Below are positions 37,222-46,053 of a DNA stretch of 64,000 nucleotides, in pieces. Under the pieces are notes generated by a model. The model saw nothing but the letters and a program-made list of their open reading frames with translations. It had not been told where the DNA came from and did no database searches. The position numbers were made by a program, and so were the translations under genes. The DNA is from Enterococcus hermanniensis (GTDB lineage Bacteria > Bacillota > Bacilli > Lactobacillales > Enterococcaceae): assembly GCF_001885945.1 (NCBI RefSeq), contig NZ_JXKQ01000003.1, forward strand, positions 62,001 through 126,000. Direction: 5' to 3'. Numbering within the stretch: position 1 is the stretch's first letter; each line of letters begins with the position of its first letter.

Positions 37222-38382
37222 ATGCTGAATTTTTTAACTAAAAAAATTATTGCTCGTTCTAAAGGAAACAAACGAACGAGTGTCGGAATCTTAGCAGGGA
37301 TTTTAGGGTTAATTTCAAACCTATTATTATTCTTGGCTAAGTTTTTTATTGGTTCTTTATCAGGTAGTGTCTCAATCATGGCTGATGCAATGAATAACCT
37401 CTCTGATACAGCCTCTTCTATTATCACTTTAGCTGGATTTAAAATTGCCGGAAAACCCGCAGACGAAGGACATCCATACGGACACGAACGGTTTGAATAT
37501 ATCAGTGGTTTTGTGATTTCGTTCTTGGTTACTTATGTAGGATTTCGTTTCTTAGATAGTTCATTTATAAAAATTCTACATCCGAGTAGCATTGCTCTGT
37601 CTCCTATTGTCTATATCGTTCTTGGATTGTCGATTCTAATGAAGTTTTGGCAGGCATATATGTACCGTACGCTAGGAAAAGACATTCAATCGGATACTTT
37701 AAAAGCCACGGCACAAGACAGTATCAACGATGTTTACACAACGATTGCGGTTTTGCTTTCTGCCATCATTGAATGGTTTAGCGGTTGGAGAATTGATGGA
37801 TATATCGGTTTTATCATAGCTCTTTATATTATTTACTCTGGCATTAAAATGATTTTGACTTTCATCAATGATCTAATGGGCGGTAGAGCGCCAGAAACCG
37901 AGATATTAGCCATTAGAAAACATTTAGATAACTATCCTGATATTATTGGCTACCACGATTTACTTATCCATAGTTATGGTCCCAACAGTATTTTTGCTTC
38001 TGTCCACATTGAAGTAGATGAGACCTGGAGTTTAGCCCATGCACATGAAGTAATTGATACGATTGAATATGATATCAAAGAAAATCTAGGGTTTGATTTA
38101 GTTTGTCATTTGGATCCTTATCCTTTAGATGATCCTGATTTCAAGCGGATCGCCCCCAAATTAAAAATGATTTTGAAAACAATTCATCCTCAATTGCGTT
38201 TCCATGACTTACGTGTTGATAAGGTCACTACACCAGAAACGATTTATTTTGATTTGGTTGTTCCTAGTGATTTAAAAAAAATCAGCAACACCGAATTACA
38301 CGATCGAATCAGTGAGAGCTTTATTGTATTAATTGAACCCGCAAAATTAACGATTACTTTTGACCGTACTTATTTACTATAG
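37222..38382 (+). CDS. Cation diffusion facilitator (CDF) metal exporter
   Basis: A 386-residue protein with six helices and a C-terminal cytoplasmic domain. The metal site is seen as DAMNNLSD (helix II) and DSINDV (helix V), and HPYGHERFEY follows helix II as in MntE/ZitB-type members. The DxxxD pattern without His in helix II (NLSD) is more like manganese or iron exporters than zinc ones, but this is only a hint. C-terminal residues ~285-386 extend past the usual domain. Start at 37222 has AGGA 8 bp upstream. Own terminator. Confidence 0.87.
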   Translation: MLNFLTKKIIARSKGNKRTSVGILAGILGLISNLLLFLAKFFIGSLSGSVSIMADAMNNLSDTASSIITLAGFKIAGKPADEGHPYGHERFEYISGFVISFLVTYVGFRFLDSSFIKILHPSSIALSPIVYIVLGLSILMKFWQAYMYRTLGKDIQSDTLKATAQDSINDVYTTIAVLLSAIIEWFSGWRIDGYIGFIIALYIIYSGIKMILTFINDLMGGRAPETEILAIRKHLDNYPDIIGYHDLLIHSYGPNSIFASVHIEVDETWSLAHAHEVIDTIEYDIKENLGFDLVCHLDPYPLDDPDFKRIAPKLKMILKTIHPQLRFHDLRVDKVTTPETIYFDLVVPSDLKKISNTELHDRISESFIVLIEPAKLTITFDRTYLL

Positions 38383-38391
38383 TTCACCTCG

Positions 38392-38420
38392 CCTGTATCA
38401 CTAATATGATACAGGTTTTT
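38392..38420 (+). terminator. Terminator of the CDF gene
   Basis: CCTGTATCA pairs with TGATACAGG across a 6-nt loop, then TTTTT. Confidence 0.85.
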
Positions 38421-38480
38421 ATTATTTAGCCAAGAATAACACCGCTTTCTTCTATTATAATTATAATATAATTTATAAAA

Positions 38481-38524
38481 AAAATAAGTCATCCATCTTC
38501 TGAAAATGAAGATGAATGACTTAT
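38481..38524 (-). terminator. Terminator of the ycgR-ycgQ operon
   Basis: AATAAGTCAT-x-CATCTTC pairs with GAAGATG-x-ATGACTTATT, with eight T on the minus strand, directly after the stop. Confidence 0.85.
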
Positions 38525-38525
38525 T

Positions 38526-39362
38526 CTAAAATGCACGATAGACATATTGATTTTTGGGTGCAGATACTGTCTGGGCGCTCGTTACATCGACTGACGGTAT
38601 TTGGCGATCAAATGGTTCAAAGAAATCTAATGTAATCGTTCCTTCCACATGTAACCATTCATTATTCTTGACTGTCATATTGGCTGGCAATTTAGTCATC
38701 AAACCAAAGACACCCGAGTCAGCAACACAATGAATGATCCCAAAGCGGAACAAGAAATCATATGTTTGATTGTCTTTAGCTGTTTCATAAACAAAACCAT
38801 TGAATGATATTTTTTTTCCGACAAATGAATTTGGATAATTATAGATCAATTCCATCACTTCTAAATAATTTTCATCCGTAATTTCTAATTTTTGATCAGT
38901 CTCATACTTTTTCATTAGTTTTGTCATCTGTTCATTGTAGTCACTCTTATTGTAATAGATACTCGTATCCGGTTTTAGATACTGAGTATTCATTTCTGGA
39001 TCACCCACAGATTCTTTACTGATAGGAAAACTGAATCCCTTCGCTTCCACGATGGTTGTATCCAAAGTAATTGTAGGGAATAGCAAACCTACCACTAAAG
39101 GAACAACGAGCAAAACATAAGCGATGGCACGTTGGTACGGTTTCTGTAATCCATGTTCATGACCATCATGATGGTCGTGTTGTTTATGTTTATCGCCGTC
39201 AGCCCAAATTTTTAATTGAACTAGTGCTAATAAAATCGATAATCCCATAGTTAAGAAAACCAGGTAACGGTAATGCACATTGATGTACTGGTCTAGTCTT
39301 CCTGAGACTTGAAGATACATCATTAATTCAAAATAGCCAGATAAAATTAAAAAGCGTATCAT
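38526..39362 (-). CDS. TIGR03943/YcgQ-family membrane protein
   Basis: A 278-residue protein: three N-terminal helices with a His-rich cytoplasmic loop (HKQHDHHDGHEHG, about 59-71), then an extracytoplasmic domain (about 110-278) with VAYVGF-like blocks such as SFNGFVY and RFGIIHCVADSGVFG, typical of YcgQ. It is always found beside a YcgR-type permease, as here (10 bp gap). The pair is thought to handle small molecules or metals; function is not established. The His-rich loop suggests divalent metals. Confidence 0.82.
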   Translation of the reverse strand: MIRFLILSGYFELMMYLQVSGRLDQYINVHYRYLVFLTMGLSILLALVQLKIWADGDKHKQHDHHDGHEHGLQKPYQRAIAYVLLVVPLVVGLLFPTITLDTTIVEAKGFSFPISKESVGDPEMNTQYLKPDTSIYYNKSDYNEQMTKLMKKYETDQKLEITDENYLEVMELIYNYPNSFVGKKISFNGFVYETAKDNQTYDFLFRFGIIHCVADSGVFGLMTKLPANMTVKNNEWLHVEGTITLDFFEPFDRQIPSVDVTSAQTVSAPKNQYVYRAF

Positions 39363-39372
39363 ACGTTCCCTC

Positions 39373-40299
39373 CTATACTACCAGTGCAAAAATCGTCACG
39401 ACCACACTGATCAGAGCGATTAATTGGACAATAAATTTTCCATGAAAATTATGCTTCATCATCATCAAATTTTTGATATCGACCATCGGTCCAAAGACTA
39501 AAAAGGCTACGATAGCATTAGTCCCAAATAAACTTAACAAAGAAGACCCGACAAACGCATCCGCTTCAGAACAAAGCGACATCGTAAATGCTAAGACTAG
39601 CATCACCAAAATTCCAATAATTTTTGATGAAGTAAGTTGTAGCATAAATTGGGTTGGCAAGAAGACTTGCATTCCACTGGCAAGCAGTGCACCAATAATC
39701 AAATAGCGGCCTGTGTCAAAAAATTCATCGATACCATGGACTAGGACCGACCAAATTTTAGTCCAAACAGTTTCTGGATGCTCAGAGTGACTTTTTTCCT
39801 CGTGATGAACGTGACCATGCTCGGCATGCTCCTGATTAATGGCTCCTTCATTTTTTAAAATCGGTGAGCGATTAAAATACGCAATCCAAGAACCAATGAC
39901 TAGCGCAACCAGTAAACTTCCCAACGCTCTTAATAAGGCAAATTTTGTGCTGTTTCCAAATGCAATATAGGTGGAAAATAAAACAATTGGATTAATGATC
40001 GGTGCAGTGACCATAAAAGCAAAGGCTGTATGTTCAGGCACTCCCTTTTTCATGAATTGTGTCACGATAGGAACAATTCCACACTCACAAGAAGGAAAGA
40101 AAAAGCCTAAAAAAGATCCTACTAAAATGGCTAAAAATTTATTTTTAGGGATAATCTTTTTAACGCGTTCTGGCGTCAAAAACACCTGCAAAGCACCTGA
40201 AATAATACAACCCAATAAAACAAACGGGATTGCCTCAATGACAATCGATAAAAAAATGGTACTCATCTGTAAAACTGAATGGGGTAAAAAATCAAACAT
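39373..40299 (-). CDS. YcgR/DUF318 (ArsP-like) permease
   Basis: A 308-residue permease with about eight helices in two inverted halves. FFPSCECGIVPIV (around residue 71-83) and CSEADAFVGSSLL (around 243-255) are the conserved Cys-bearing blocks of DUF318 permeases. A central His-rich loop (EHAEHGHVHHEEKSHSEH, about 155-172) separates the halves. Relatives include ArsP, which exports organoarsenicals. Its partner is the YcgQ-like gene 10 bp downstream. GGAGG lies before the ATG. Confidence 0.83.
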   Translation of the reverse strand: MFDFLPHSVLQMSTIFLSIVIEAIPFVLLGCIISGALQVFLTPERVKKIIPKNKFLAILVGSFLGFFFPSCECGIVPIVTQFMKKGVPEHTAFAFMVTAPIINPIVLFSTYIAFGNSTKFALLRALGSLLVALVIGSWIAYFNRSPILKNEGAINQEHAEHGHVHHEEKSHSEHPETVWTKIWSVLVHGIDEFFDTGRYLIIGALLASGMQVFLPTQFMLQLTSSKIIGILVMLVLAFTMSLCSEADAFVGSSLLSLFGTNAIVAFLVFGPMVDIKNLMMMKHNFHGKFIVQLIALISVVVTIFALVV

Positions 40300-40329
40300 A
40301 TAATTCCTCCATATTTCTCACTGTTTACA

Positions 40330-40358
40330 GATATACTCTTTTTTTTAGTAAGAAACAA
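40330..40358 (-). promoter_or_regulatory. Predicted promoter of the ycgR-ycgQ operon
   Basis: -35 TTGTTT (40353-40358), 17-bp spacer, -10 TATATC (40330-40335) on the minus strand. Confidence 0.5.
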
Positions 40359-40421
40359 GAAAAGATTGATTCACAAAGTTTTTTTTTAGTCTTTTTTATA
40401 TTTTTAATGTCTCTTTCAAGC

Positions 40422-40466
40422 AAAAAGAAGCTGGGACGAAGTATTTTCTACTATCGTCCCAGCTTC
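40422..40466 (-). terminator. Terminator of the HU gene
   Basis: GAAGCTGGGACGA pairs perfectly with TCGTCCCAGCTTC around a 14-nt loop, then TTTTT on the minus strand. Confidence 0.85.
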
Positions 40467-40477
40467 AGATTCGTTTT

Positions 40478-40753
40478 TTATTTCACAGCATCTTTCAACT
40501 GCTTACCAGCTTTAAATGCTGGAGATTTACTTGCAGCAATCGTAATTTCTTCACCAGTTTGAGGATTACGGCCTTTACGGGCAGCGCGCTCACGTACTTC
40601 AAAGTTACCAAAGCCGATAACTTGAACTTTTTCTCCATCTTGTAATGATGATTGAATCCCGTTAAATAATGCATCCACTGCAGATGCTGCATCTTTTTTA
40701 GTTAACCCAGTTTTTTCTGCTACTTGTTCAACTAAACTTTGTTTATTCATCAT
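40478..40753 (-). CDS. hup: DNA-binding protein HU
   Basis: A 91-residue HU nucleoid protein. [20 protein letters not shown] at the N-terminus and [24 protein letters not shown] (the DNA-binding arm with the conserved RNP) are diagnostic. Length is normal. Two ATG codons in a row; the first has GGAGG 9 bp upstream. Monocistronic with a strong terminator, as usual for abundant HU. Confidence 0.97.
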   Translation of the reverse strand: MMNKQSLVEQVAEKTGLTKKDAASAVDALFNGIQSSLQDGEKVQVIGFGNFEVRERAARKGRNPQTGEEITIAASKSPAFKAGKQLKDAVK

Positions 40754-41077
40754 ATTGTATTGCCTCCACTATCTTTATAATGTATTCCAAGGTTAATTTT
40801 ATTCGTTCTTCCTAAGAAAGGCAACACTTAACCCTTTTTTTAAGCTAATTTATTCCAACTTTATTTTTTTATTTATCCAAATAAAAAAAATAAAAAAATG
40901 TCAAAAAGTTTTTTCTAATAATCGTCATTTTTTCCTATTAAATTAATAGATTTAATTATAATAATTCTTATCGGCCTTTAGTTAAATAACATAAATAACC
41001 GAAAATTAGACTCTCTAGGATTGTTTTAACAGTCTTTGAACATTATATTAAATAAAAAAATATTCAAGGAGTTTACT
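40754..41077. other. Divergent intergenic region between hup and the Mga tandem
   Basis: About 320 bp, AT-rich, with no gene. A perfect palindrome CTATTAAATTAATAG (40935-40949) lies 7 bp before a TATAAT box (40957-40962, + strand), at the -35 place of a promoter for the Mga-type gene. It may be an operator. Confidence 0.5.
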
Positions 41078-42600
41078 ATGAATCTTAGAAGCTTAATGAA
41101 AAAAGAAACAACTAGACGATTACAATTGGTCGAAGAACTATATTATGCAAAAGACCGTCTTACTTCTGAACAACTTATGGATTTATTACAGTGTTCATTA
41201 CCTGCTTTGATCAGTGACATCCGCTTTTTAAATGAAGAACCTTTACCTTTAACTATTACAAAAATAAAAGGATTATACTCGATTGAATTTGATGTCCATG
41301 CAACGATCGATGTGATGTATGCCTATATTTTGAAAACCAGCTTGGAATTCCAAGTAATTGAAAGCCTGTTTTTTGAGAAAAATCGAGGGATCCAGCTTGC
41401 TGCGGATCGTTTAAACTGTAGTTTCTCTAATATGCAACGTTACTTAAAATCGATAAAACAAAAATTATCTCATTGGAACATCCATGTTTATCATCGTCCA
41501 CTCCGAGTCACAGGCGATGAAGTAACCATTCGACACTTTTATTACCTATTTTTTAAAGAATCTCGTATGTCTTTTAATGAGTACGGTTTCTCTGAAGAAC
41601 TTGTTTCAAGTATTGATCAAATGATCCAACAGTTATTAGAAATGAATCAGATCAGTAATAATATGAACGTTCATTCTCAATTGATGCATAGTTTTCTGAT
41701 TGGATTACAGCGGATTAAACAAGGTCATCAAATACAGAAACTTTCTTCAGATAGTGGTTTGATCATTCCTTCGCTAGATAACTTAGAGCGACTTTCTAAA
41801 TTGATCAAACGTGAAACAAATTGGGATTTCGGTAAAGCTCAATTAGCAGAATGTCTCTGGCCTTTATTTACTCATCAATTAATTTTAAATACCCGACAAC
41901 AATCCTTAGCCAATCAAATGGATGAACAGTTATCAGATTTTTACGAATCCCATAATGTTTTATTAGAACGATTAACACTTAAATTAAGTCAGCAAATCAC
42001 CCGGACTGAAATAATCGAAACCTTACGCTTGCTAGGAAATGAATTATTCTGTTATTATCCCCAAGGACGTTTGATCGAGATCCTCCAACAAAACAGTAAA
42101 ACTATGTTGACCTTGGTCGATAAAAAGTATAGTCGTGAAATTCGTAAACTAAAAGAAATAGTCACTAATTTTTTAGCTGAACAATACCACCCTTCGTTTA
42201 TAGATATGTATGTCAGCCATTTGATTACAACCATCGATGAGTTATTACAACGCCTAGTCGATGCAGAGGAACCGATTAAGATTTTATTACTTTCTGATAC
42301 CTCTTCTACTCATGAGCGCTTTTGGCAATCGATTTTCCCAGCGTTCATCAAGGGATCGATCCGCTACGAATACTTCGAAATAGCTTCATTTCACAAAATG
42401 AATTGACTAATTTAACCAAACACTATGATTTGATCATCACAAATATTACTATGGATCATTGGCACTTTACTTGTCCTTTGATTGCCATCAACACGTACCC
42501 TACAAATAAAGATTACGAACGAATCCAACAATTTATTAATCAATACGAACCACTAACATCACGAAAGGACTATCGCAATGAACTTACGCCATCTACTTAA
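41078..42600 (+). pseudogene. Mga/MafR-type regulator, frameshifted near the C-terminus
   Basis: The frame from 41078 (ATG with AAGGAG 7 bp upstream) encodes 442 residues: helix-turn-helix with LMDLLQCSLPALISDI, second DNA-binding part (RVTGDEVTIRHFYYLFF), PRD-like helices, and the start of the EIIB-like domain (IKILLLSDTSS). It stops at 42404-42406. The missing end is present in another frame to 42600 (SQNELTNLTKHYDLIITNIT.. IAINTYP), which lines up with the end of the next gene. So a single small indel near 42380-42400 removed about 65 residues, or there is a sequencing error. The truncated product keeps its DNA-binding domains. Confidence 0.75.
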
Positions 42601-44113
42601 ACGAGACAGTCAGCGGCAATTGCAGCTAATCGAAACGCTGTATTACTCACCGAACCCACGGTCTAGTGAAGAGCTTTCTAAAATTACAAAATGTACGACT
42701 CCAGCGCTCTTAAATGATATTCGCTCAATCAATACCCAAAGTGATTATTACAAGATTGTCCGTGAAAATAGTTTGTACCGTTTAGAGTTAGCTGACAACG
42801 CGACGATCGATGTTCTTTTTGCTACATTGATCAACCAATCAATGGCTTTTAAAATCTTAGAAGCTATCTTTTTTGAGGACTGCTCGACCTTACAGGAGTT
42901 GTCACGAAAGCTATTTTGTAGTTTGACCACTGTGCAGTCTGCAATGAAAGATCTGCAAAATGCACTAGGACAATGGAAATTGACGGTTGAACGTCGACCT
43001 TTTCGTATAACTGGTAATGAGATTGCGATCCGACATCTATTCTTCCTCTATTTCTCAGAAAAGAAATTTGTCCGTGAACAAACACGTTACAGTGCTGAAT
43101 TTTTTCAATTTGGAGATGCAATCGTTCGCTCTATGGTCACCGAAAATCAACTCTCGGTTTCATTGGCCCAATATAATCGGTTGAATTTGAATTTTTTTAT
43201 TAGTTTAATTCGTATTTCTAAAGGTCATCGGATCTCTTCCCGTAATTTAAGCTCGACTAGTATTGATGCACCGAATCAAAATACCATCAATAATTTTAGC
43301 CCTTATTTGAGAAAAGAATTACGCTTGATTTATTCTGAAGATATCATGAAAGACAGTTTTTGGTTATTATATGCGGATCTCTTTTTATTAAGTGAAAAAC
43401 AAAAAGAAAAGTCATTAAGCACAAATTTTTCGCTGGCTTATCACTATGAGACCCATTATGAATTTGCTGAGACGTTGAGCGAGCGTTTGATTGAACCGTT
43501 GAGTGAAAAACAAAAAGATGGACTTGCTACGATTTTGATCAATCAACACCTTTTTCATGCAAAAACAAAAGAATTTATCAGTGTCGTTCAAGATCGTAAA
43601 CGAGACTGTCTTCAATTGCTAGAGGCCTTCCATGCTCACTGTGTTTATCAATTACGACAATTAGTCGTTGAATTTACAGAGCAATATCAATTATTCAACA
43701 CACCTGAATTTATCGATAATTATGTCTATCAAATCATCGCTACGATTCCTAGTTGTATGAATGGGATGAAACAAAGTGAAAAGCCTGTTGATATCACGAT
43801 TATTTCAACAGATTCAAAAATGCAAGAAGCATTATTAACAGAATTTATCAAATTTTCGATTCGCGGAAATTATCGACTTCAAGAAGTCAGTATGGATGAA
43901 ATTCAAGGCGATAATTTATTAACTGTTTTTAACAAGAGCGATATCGTGATTAGTACTTCAACTTTTGATGTTCCGACATGTCAAACGCCGATTATTGCCG
44001 TTGAACTTTGTCCCAGTATCCAATCATTAAATAAAATTCAAAATCTAGTCGATCAGTTGCAAAAAGAACAGAGTCAACAATTTATAGAGACAAATAAAGA
44101 CACAGTAGAATAA
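42578..44113 (+). CDS. Mga/MafR-type transcriptional regulator (tandem paralogue)
   Basis: A 511-residue regulator related to its upstream neighbour (MNLRHLLKRDSQRQLQLIETLYY against MNLRSLMKKETTRRLQLVEELYY). Helix-turn-helix around SEELSKITKCTTPALLNDI, second DNA-binding segment FRITGNEIAIRHLFFLYF, central PRD-like helices and a C-terminal EIIB-like domain (VDITIISTDSKMQ, SDIVISTSTFD). It starts inside the end of the neighbour's original frame (23-bp overlap), so the two formed an operon. The stop codon lies in a hairpin shared with the convergent gene. Confidence 0.85.
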   Translation: MNLRHLLKRDSQRQLQLIETLYYSPNPRSSEELSKITKCTTPALLNDIRSINTQSDYYKIVRENSLYRLELADNATIDVLFATLINQSMAFKILEAIFFEDCSTLQELSRKLFCSLTTVQSAMKDLQNALGQWKLTVERRPFRITGNEIAIRHLFFLYFSEKKFVREQTRYSAEFFQFGDAIVRSMVTENQLSVSLAQYNRLNLNFFISLIRISKGHRISSRNLSSTSIDAPNQNTINNFSPYLRKELRLIYSEDIMKDSFWLLYADLFLLSEKQKEKSLSTNFSLAYHYETHYEFAETLSERLIEPLSEKQKDGLATILINQHLFHAKTKEFISVVQDRKRDCLQLLEAFHAHCVYQLRQLVVEFTEQYQLFNTPEFIDNYVYQIIATIPSCMNGMKQSEKPVDITIISTDSKMQEALLTEFIKFSIRGNYRLQEVSMDEIQGDNLLTVFNKSDIVISTSTFDVPTCQTPIIAVELCPSIQSLNKIQNLVDQLQKEQSQQFIETNKDTVE

Positions 44114-44133
44114 TTATTCTGCTGTGTCTTTTT
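44099..44133. terminator. Bidirectional terminator containing both stop codons
   Basis: GACACAGTAGAATAA pairs with TTATTCTGCTGTGTC (one G-U), then TTTTT. The TAA of the Mga-type gene (44111-44113) and the stop of the convergent gene (44114-44116) meet at the centre. Confidence 0.85.
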
Positions 44134-44503
44134 CATTTTTTAAACGTACTAATTCTTTTTCCATCGATTTTTTTTCTGCTGTCAAACTATCGATCATTCG
44201 CTGATATTTTTCTTTCCCATTTTTTTTATGAATCAAATTCAATTCGACCAATGAAAACAGGATAACTACACAGGCTAAAATGATTACGACAATAGCAATA
44301 GCATTCAAATTTACCCGCAGTATCGTATATAACAAGACGATTACAGCGATAATACTTTCGACGATACTTAATTTTGCTCGACGACCACCGCCAAAGATGA
44401 TTCTATTTAGGGTAGAACCATTAAGTAACCCTTCATAGCGGATTAATCGCGCTTCTAGAAAACTAATTTGTTCTTTTAATAAGTCAATCCGTTGTTCCGG
44501 CAT
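44114..44503 (-). CDS. Small membrane protein with coiled coils
   Basis: A 129-residue protein: a helical N-terminal segment (1-30), two adjacent transmembrane helices (about 46-66 and 68-90), and a charged C-terminal coiled coil (about 95-127, RMIDSLTAEKKSMEKELVRL). No family recognised. Its stop codon abuts that of the convergent regulator gene inside a shared terminator. Confidence 0.65.
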   Translation of the reverse strand: MPEQRIDLLKEQISFLEARLIRYEGLLNGSTLNRIIFGGGRRAKLSIVESIIAVIVLLYTILRVNLNAIAIVVIILACVVILFSLVELNLIHKKNGKEKYQRMIDSLTAEKKSMEKELVRLKNEKDTAE

Positions 44504-44822
44504 AATTTATTTCGCTCCTTATACTCTGGCTCTATTATCTCCACTAAATGCCTTTTAAGCAAATATTTTCTGGTCCATCTGATCGATATTTTCCTTTTTA
44601 TTAAACAAATACAAAATATCGACCCAATTTCTTAATAATTAGACGCTTTCTAATAAATAGAACACGTCATTAATTAATTATATACTTTTTCCCACACCTC
44701 AAGATCAACTATAGTTAATCATACTAGGCAAATTCTTATTTGAAATATTCACAAAAACCTGTACAATTATAATGTAAGCGAATTCAAATTCGCGTGAAAA
44801 ATTGTAAAAAGGAGTGTGTCAA
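44504..44822. other. Intergenic region upstream of ald
   Basis: About 320 bp. A TATAAT box near 44774-44779 is a likely -10 for ald, without a clear -35. I see no gene or structured RNA. Confidence 0.5.
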
Positions 44823-45950
44823 ATGATTATTGGAATCCCAAAAGAAATCAAAAACAATGAAAACCGAGTTGCTCTTCCCCCCTCTGGTGTCTTCGATCTA
44901 ACAAATCGTGGTCACAAAGTTTTAGTAGAAAAAGATGCGGGGAAAGGTTCTGCTATTTCAGATGATGAATACATCGAAGCTGGTGCTACGATCATTGAGA
45001 AAGCAGAAGATGTTTGGGCTGCAGAGATGGTTATGAAAGTAAAAGAACCCTTACAAGAAGAATATAAATATTTCCGCAAAGGACTACTCCTATTTACTTA
45101 TTTACATTTAGCTGCCAATAAACCACTAACCGAGGCATTGATCGAAAATGGTGTAAATGCCATTGCTTATGAAAATGTTCAACCAGCAGATAACACACTT
45201 CCTTTGCTTGCTCCAATGAGTGAAATTGCTGGTCGCATGGCCGCACAAATCGGTGCCAACTACTTAGAACGAATCAATGGCGGTAAAGGAATCTTATTGT
45301 CGGGTGTTCCTGGCGTACGTCGCGGAAATGTTGTCGTCATCGGCGGCGGTGTCGTTGGTTTGAATGCAGCAAAAATCGCAGTCGGATTAGGTGCGAACGT
45401 TACGATCCTAGATGTTAGTGTTGCTCGATTAAAAGAATTAGACATCATCTTTGGCAATAGTGTTCAAACAATGATGTCTAACAGTTTTAATATTCAAGGA
45501 TGCTTGAAAACAGCTGATTTAGTCATTGGTGCTGTTTTGATTCCGGGTCATAAAGCGCCTACTTTGGTAACGAAAGAAATGGTTACTGTAATGCCTGACC
45601 ATTCAGTGGTTGTCGATGTTGCTATTGACCAAGGAGGAATATTTGAAACAGAAGATCGCGTAACGACCCATGATGATCCTACGTATGTTAAAGAAGGTGT
45701 CGTGCATTATGCCGTGGCTAATATGCCAGGTGCAGTACCACAAACTGCCACGTATGCTTTAAGTAATAGTACGATGGCCTATGCAAATATCTTAGCTAAT
45801 AATCCATTAGAAAAAGTATTGGCTGACAACTTAGCGATCCGCCGTGGAGTAAATACTTTCAATGGAAAATTAACTTTAGAAGCGGTCGCAAAAGACTTAG
45901 CCATGGATTATACCCCCATCAATGATTTATTAACACCAGTAAATTCATAG
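44823..45950 (+). CDS. ald: Alanine dehydrogenase
   Basis: A 375-residue NAD-dependent enzyme that interconverts L-alanine and pyruvate plus ammonia. [20 protein letters not shown] at the N-terminus, the substrate Lys in MVMKVKEP, His in YLHLA, and [14 protein letters not shown] (NAD-binding Rossmann loop) are conserved, as are [10 protein letters not shown] and the [11 protein letters not shown] block. Start at 44823 has AAGGAG 8 bp upstream. Single gene with terminator. It links amino-acid use to pyruvate. Confidence 0.96.
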   Translation: MIIGIPKEIKNNENRVALPPSGVFDLTNRGHKVLVEKDAGKGSAISDDEYIEAGATIIEKAEDVWAAEMVMKVKEPLQEEYKYFRKGLLLFTYLHLAANKPLTEALIENGVNAIAYENVQPADNTLPLLAPMSEIAGRMAAQIGANYLERINGGKGILLSGVPGVRRGNVVVIGGGVVGLNAAKIAVGLGANVTILDVSVARLKELDIIFGNSVQTMMSNSFNIQGCLKTADLVIGAVLIPGHKAPTLVTKEMVTVMPDHSVVVDVAIDQGGIFETEDRVTTHDDPTYVKEGVVHYAVANMPGAVPQTATYALSNSTMAYANILANNPLEKVLADNLAIRRGVNTFNGKLTLEAVAKDLAMDYTPINDLLTPVNS

Positions 45951-45956
45951 TATTAA

Positions 45957-45991
45957 AAACCTGTCAGTTCAACTTACTGGCAGGTTTTTTT
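45957..45991 (+). terminator. Terminator of ald
   Basis: CCTGTCAGT pairs with ACTGGCAGG (one G-U) around a 7-nt loop, then seven T. Confidence 0.85.
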
Positions 45992-45999
45992 GGTATAAT
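45991..45999 (+). promoter_or_regulatory. Extended -10 promoter of the oligopeptidase gene
   Basis: TGGTATAAT: TATAAT (45994-45999) preceded by TGn. It begins at the end of the ald terminator T-run. No good -35 is seen, as often with extended -10 promoters. Confidence 0.6.
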
Positions 46000-46053
46000 A
46001 GAGGGTACTTATTTTAATAAGTGATTTTACTAAAAGATTGGGGGAATTTATTT

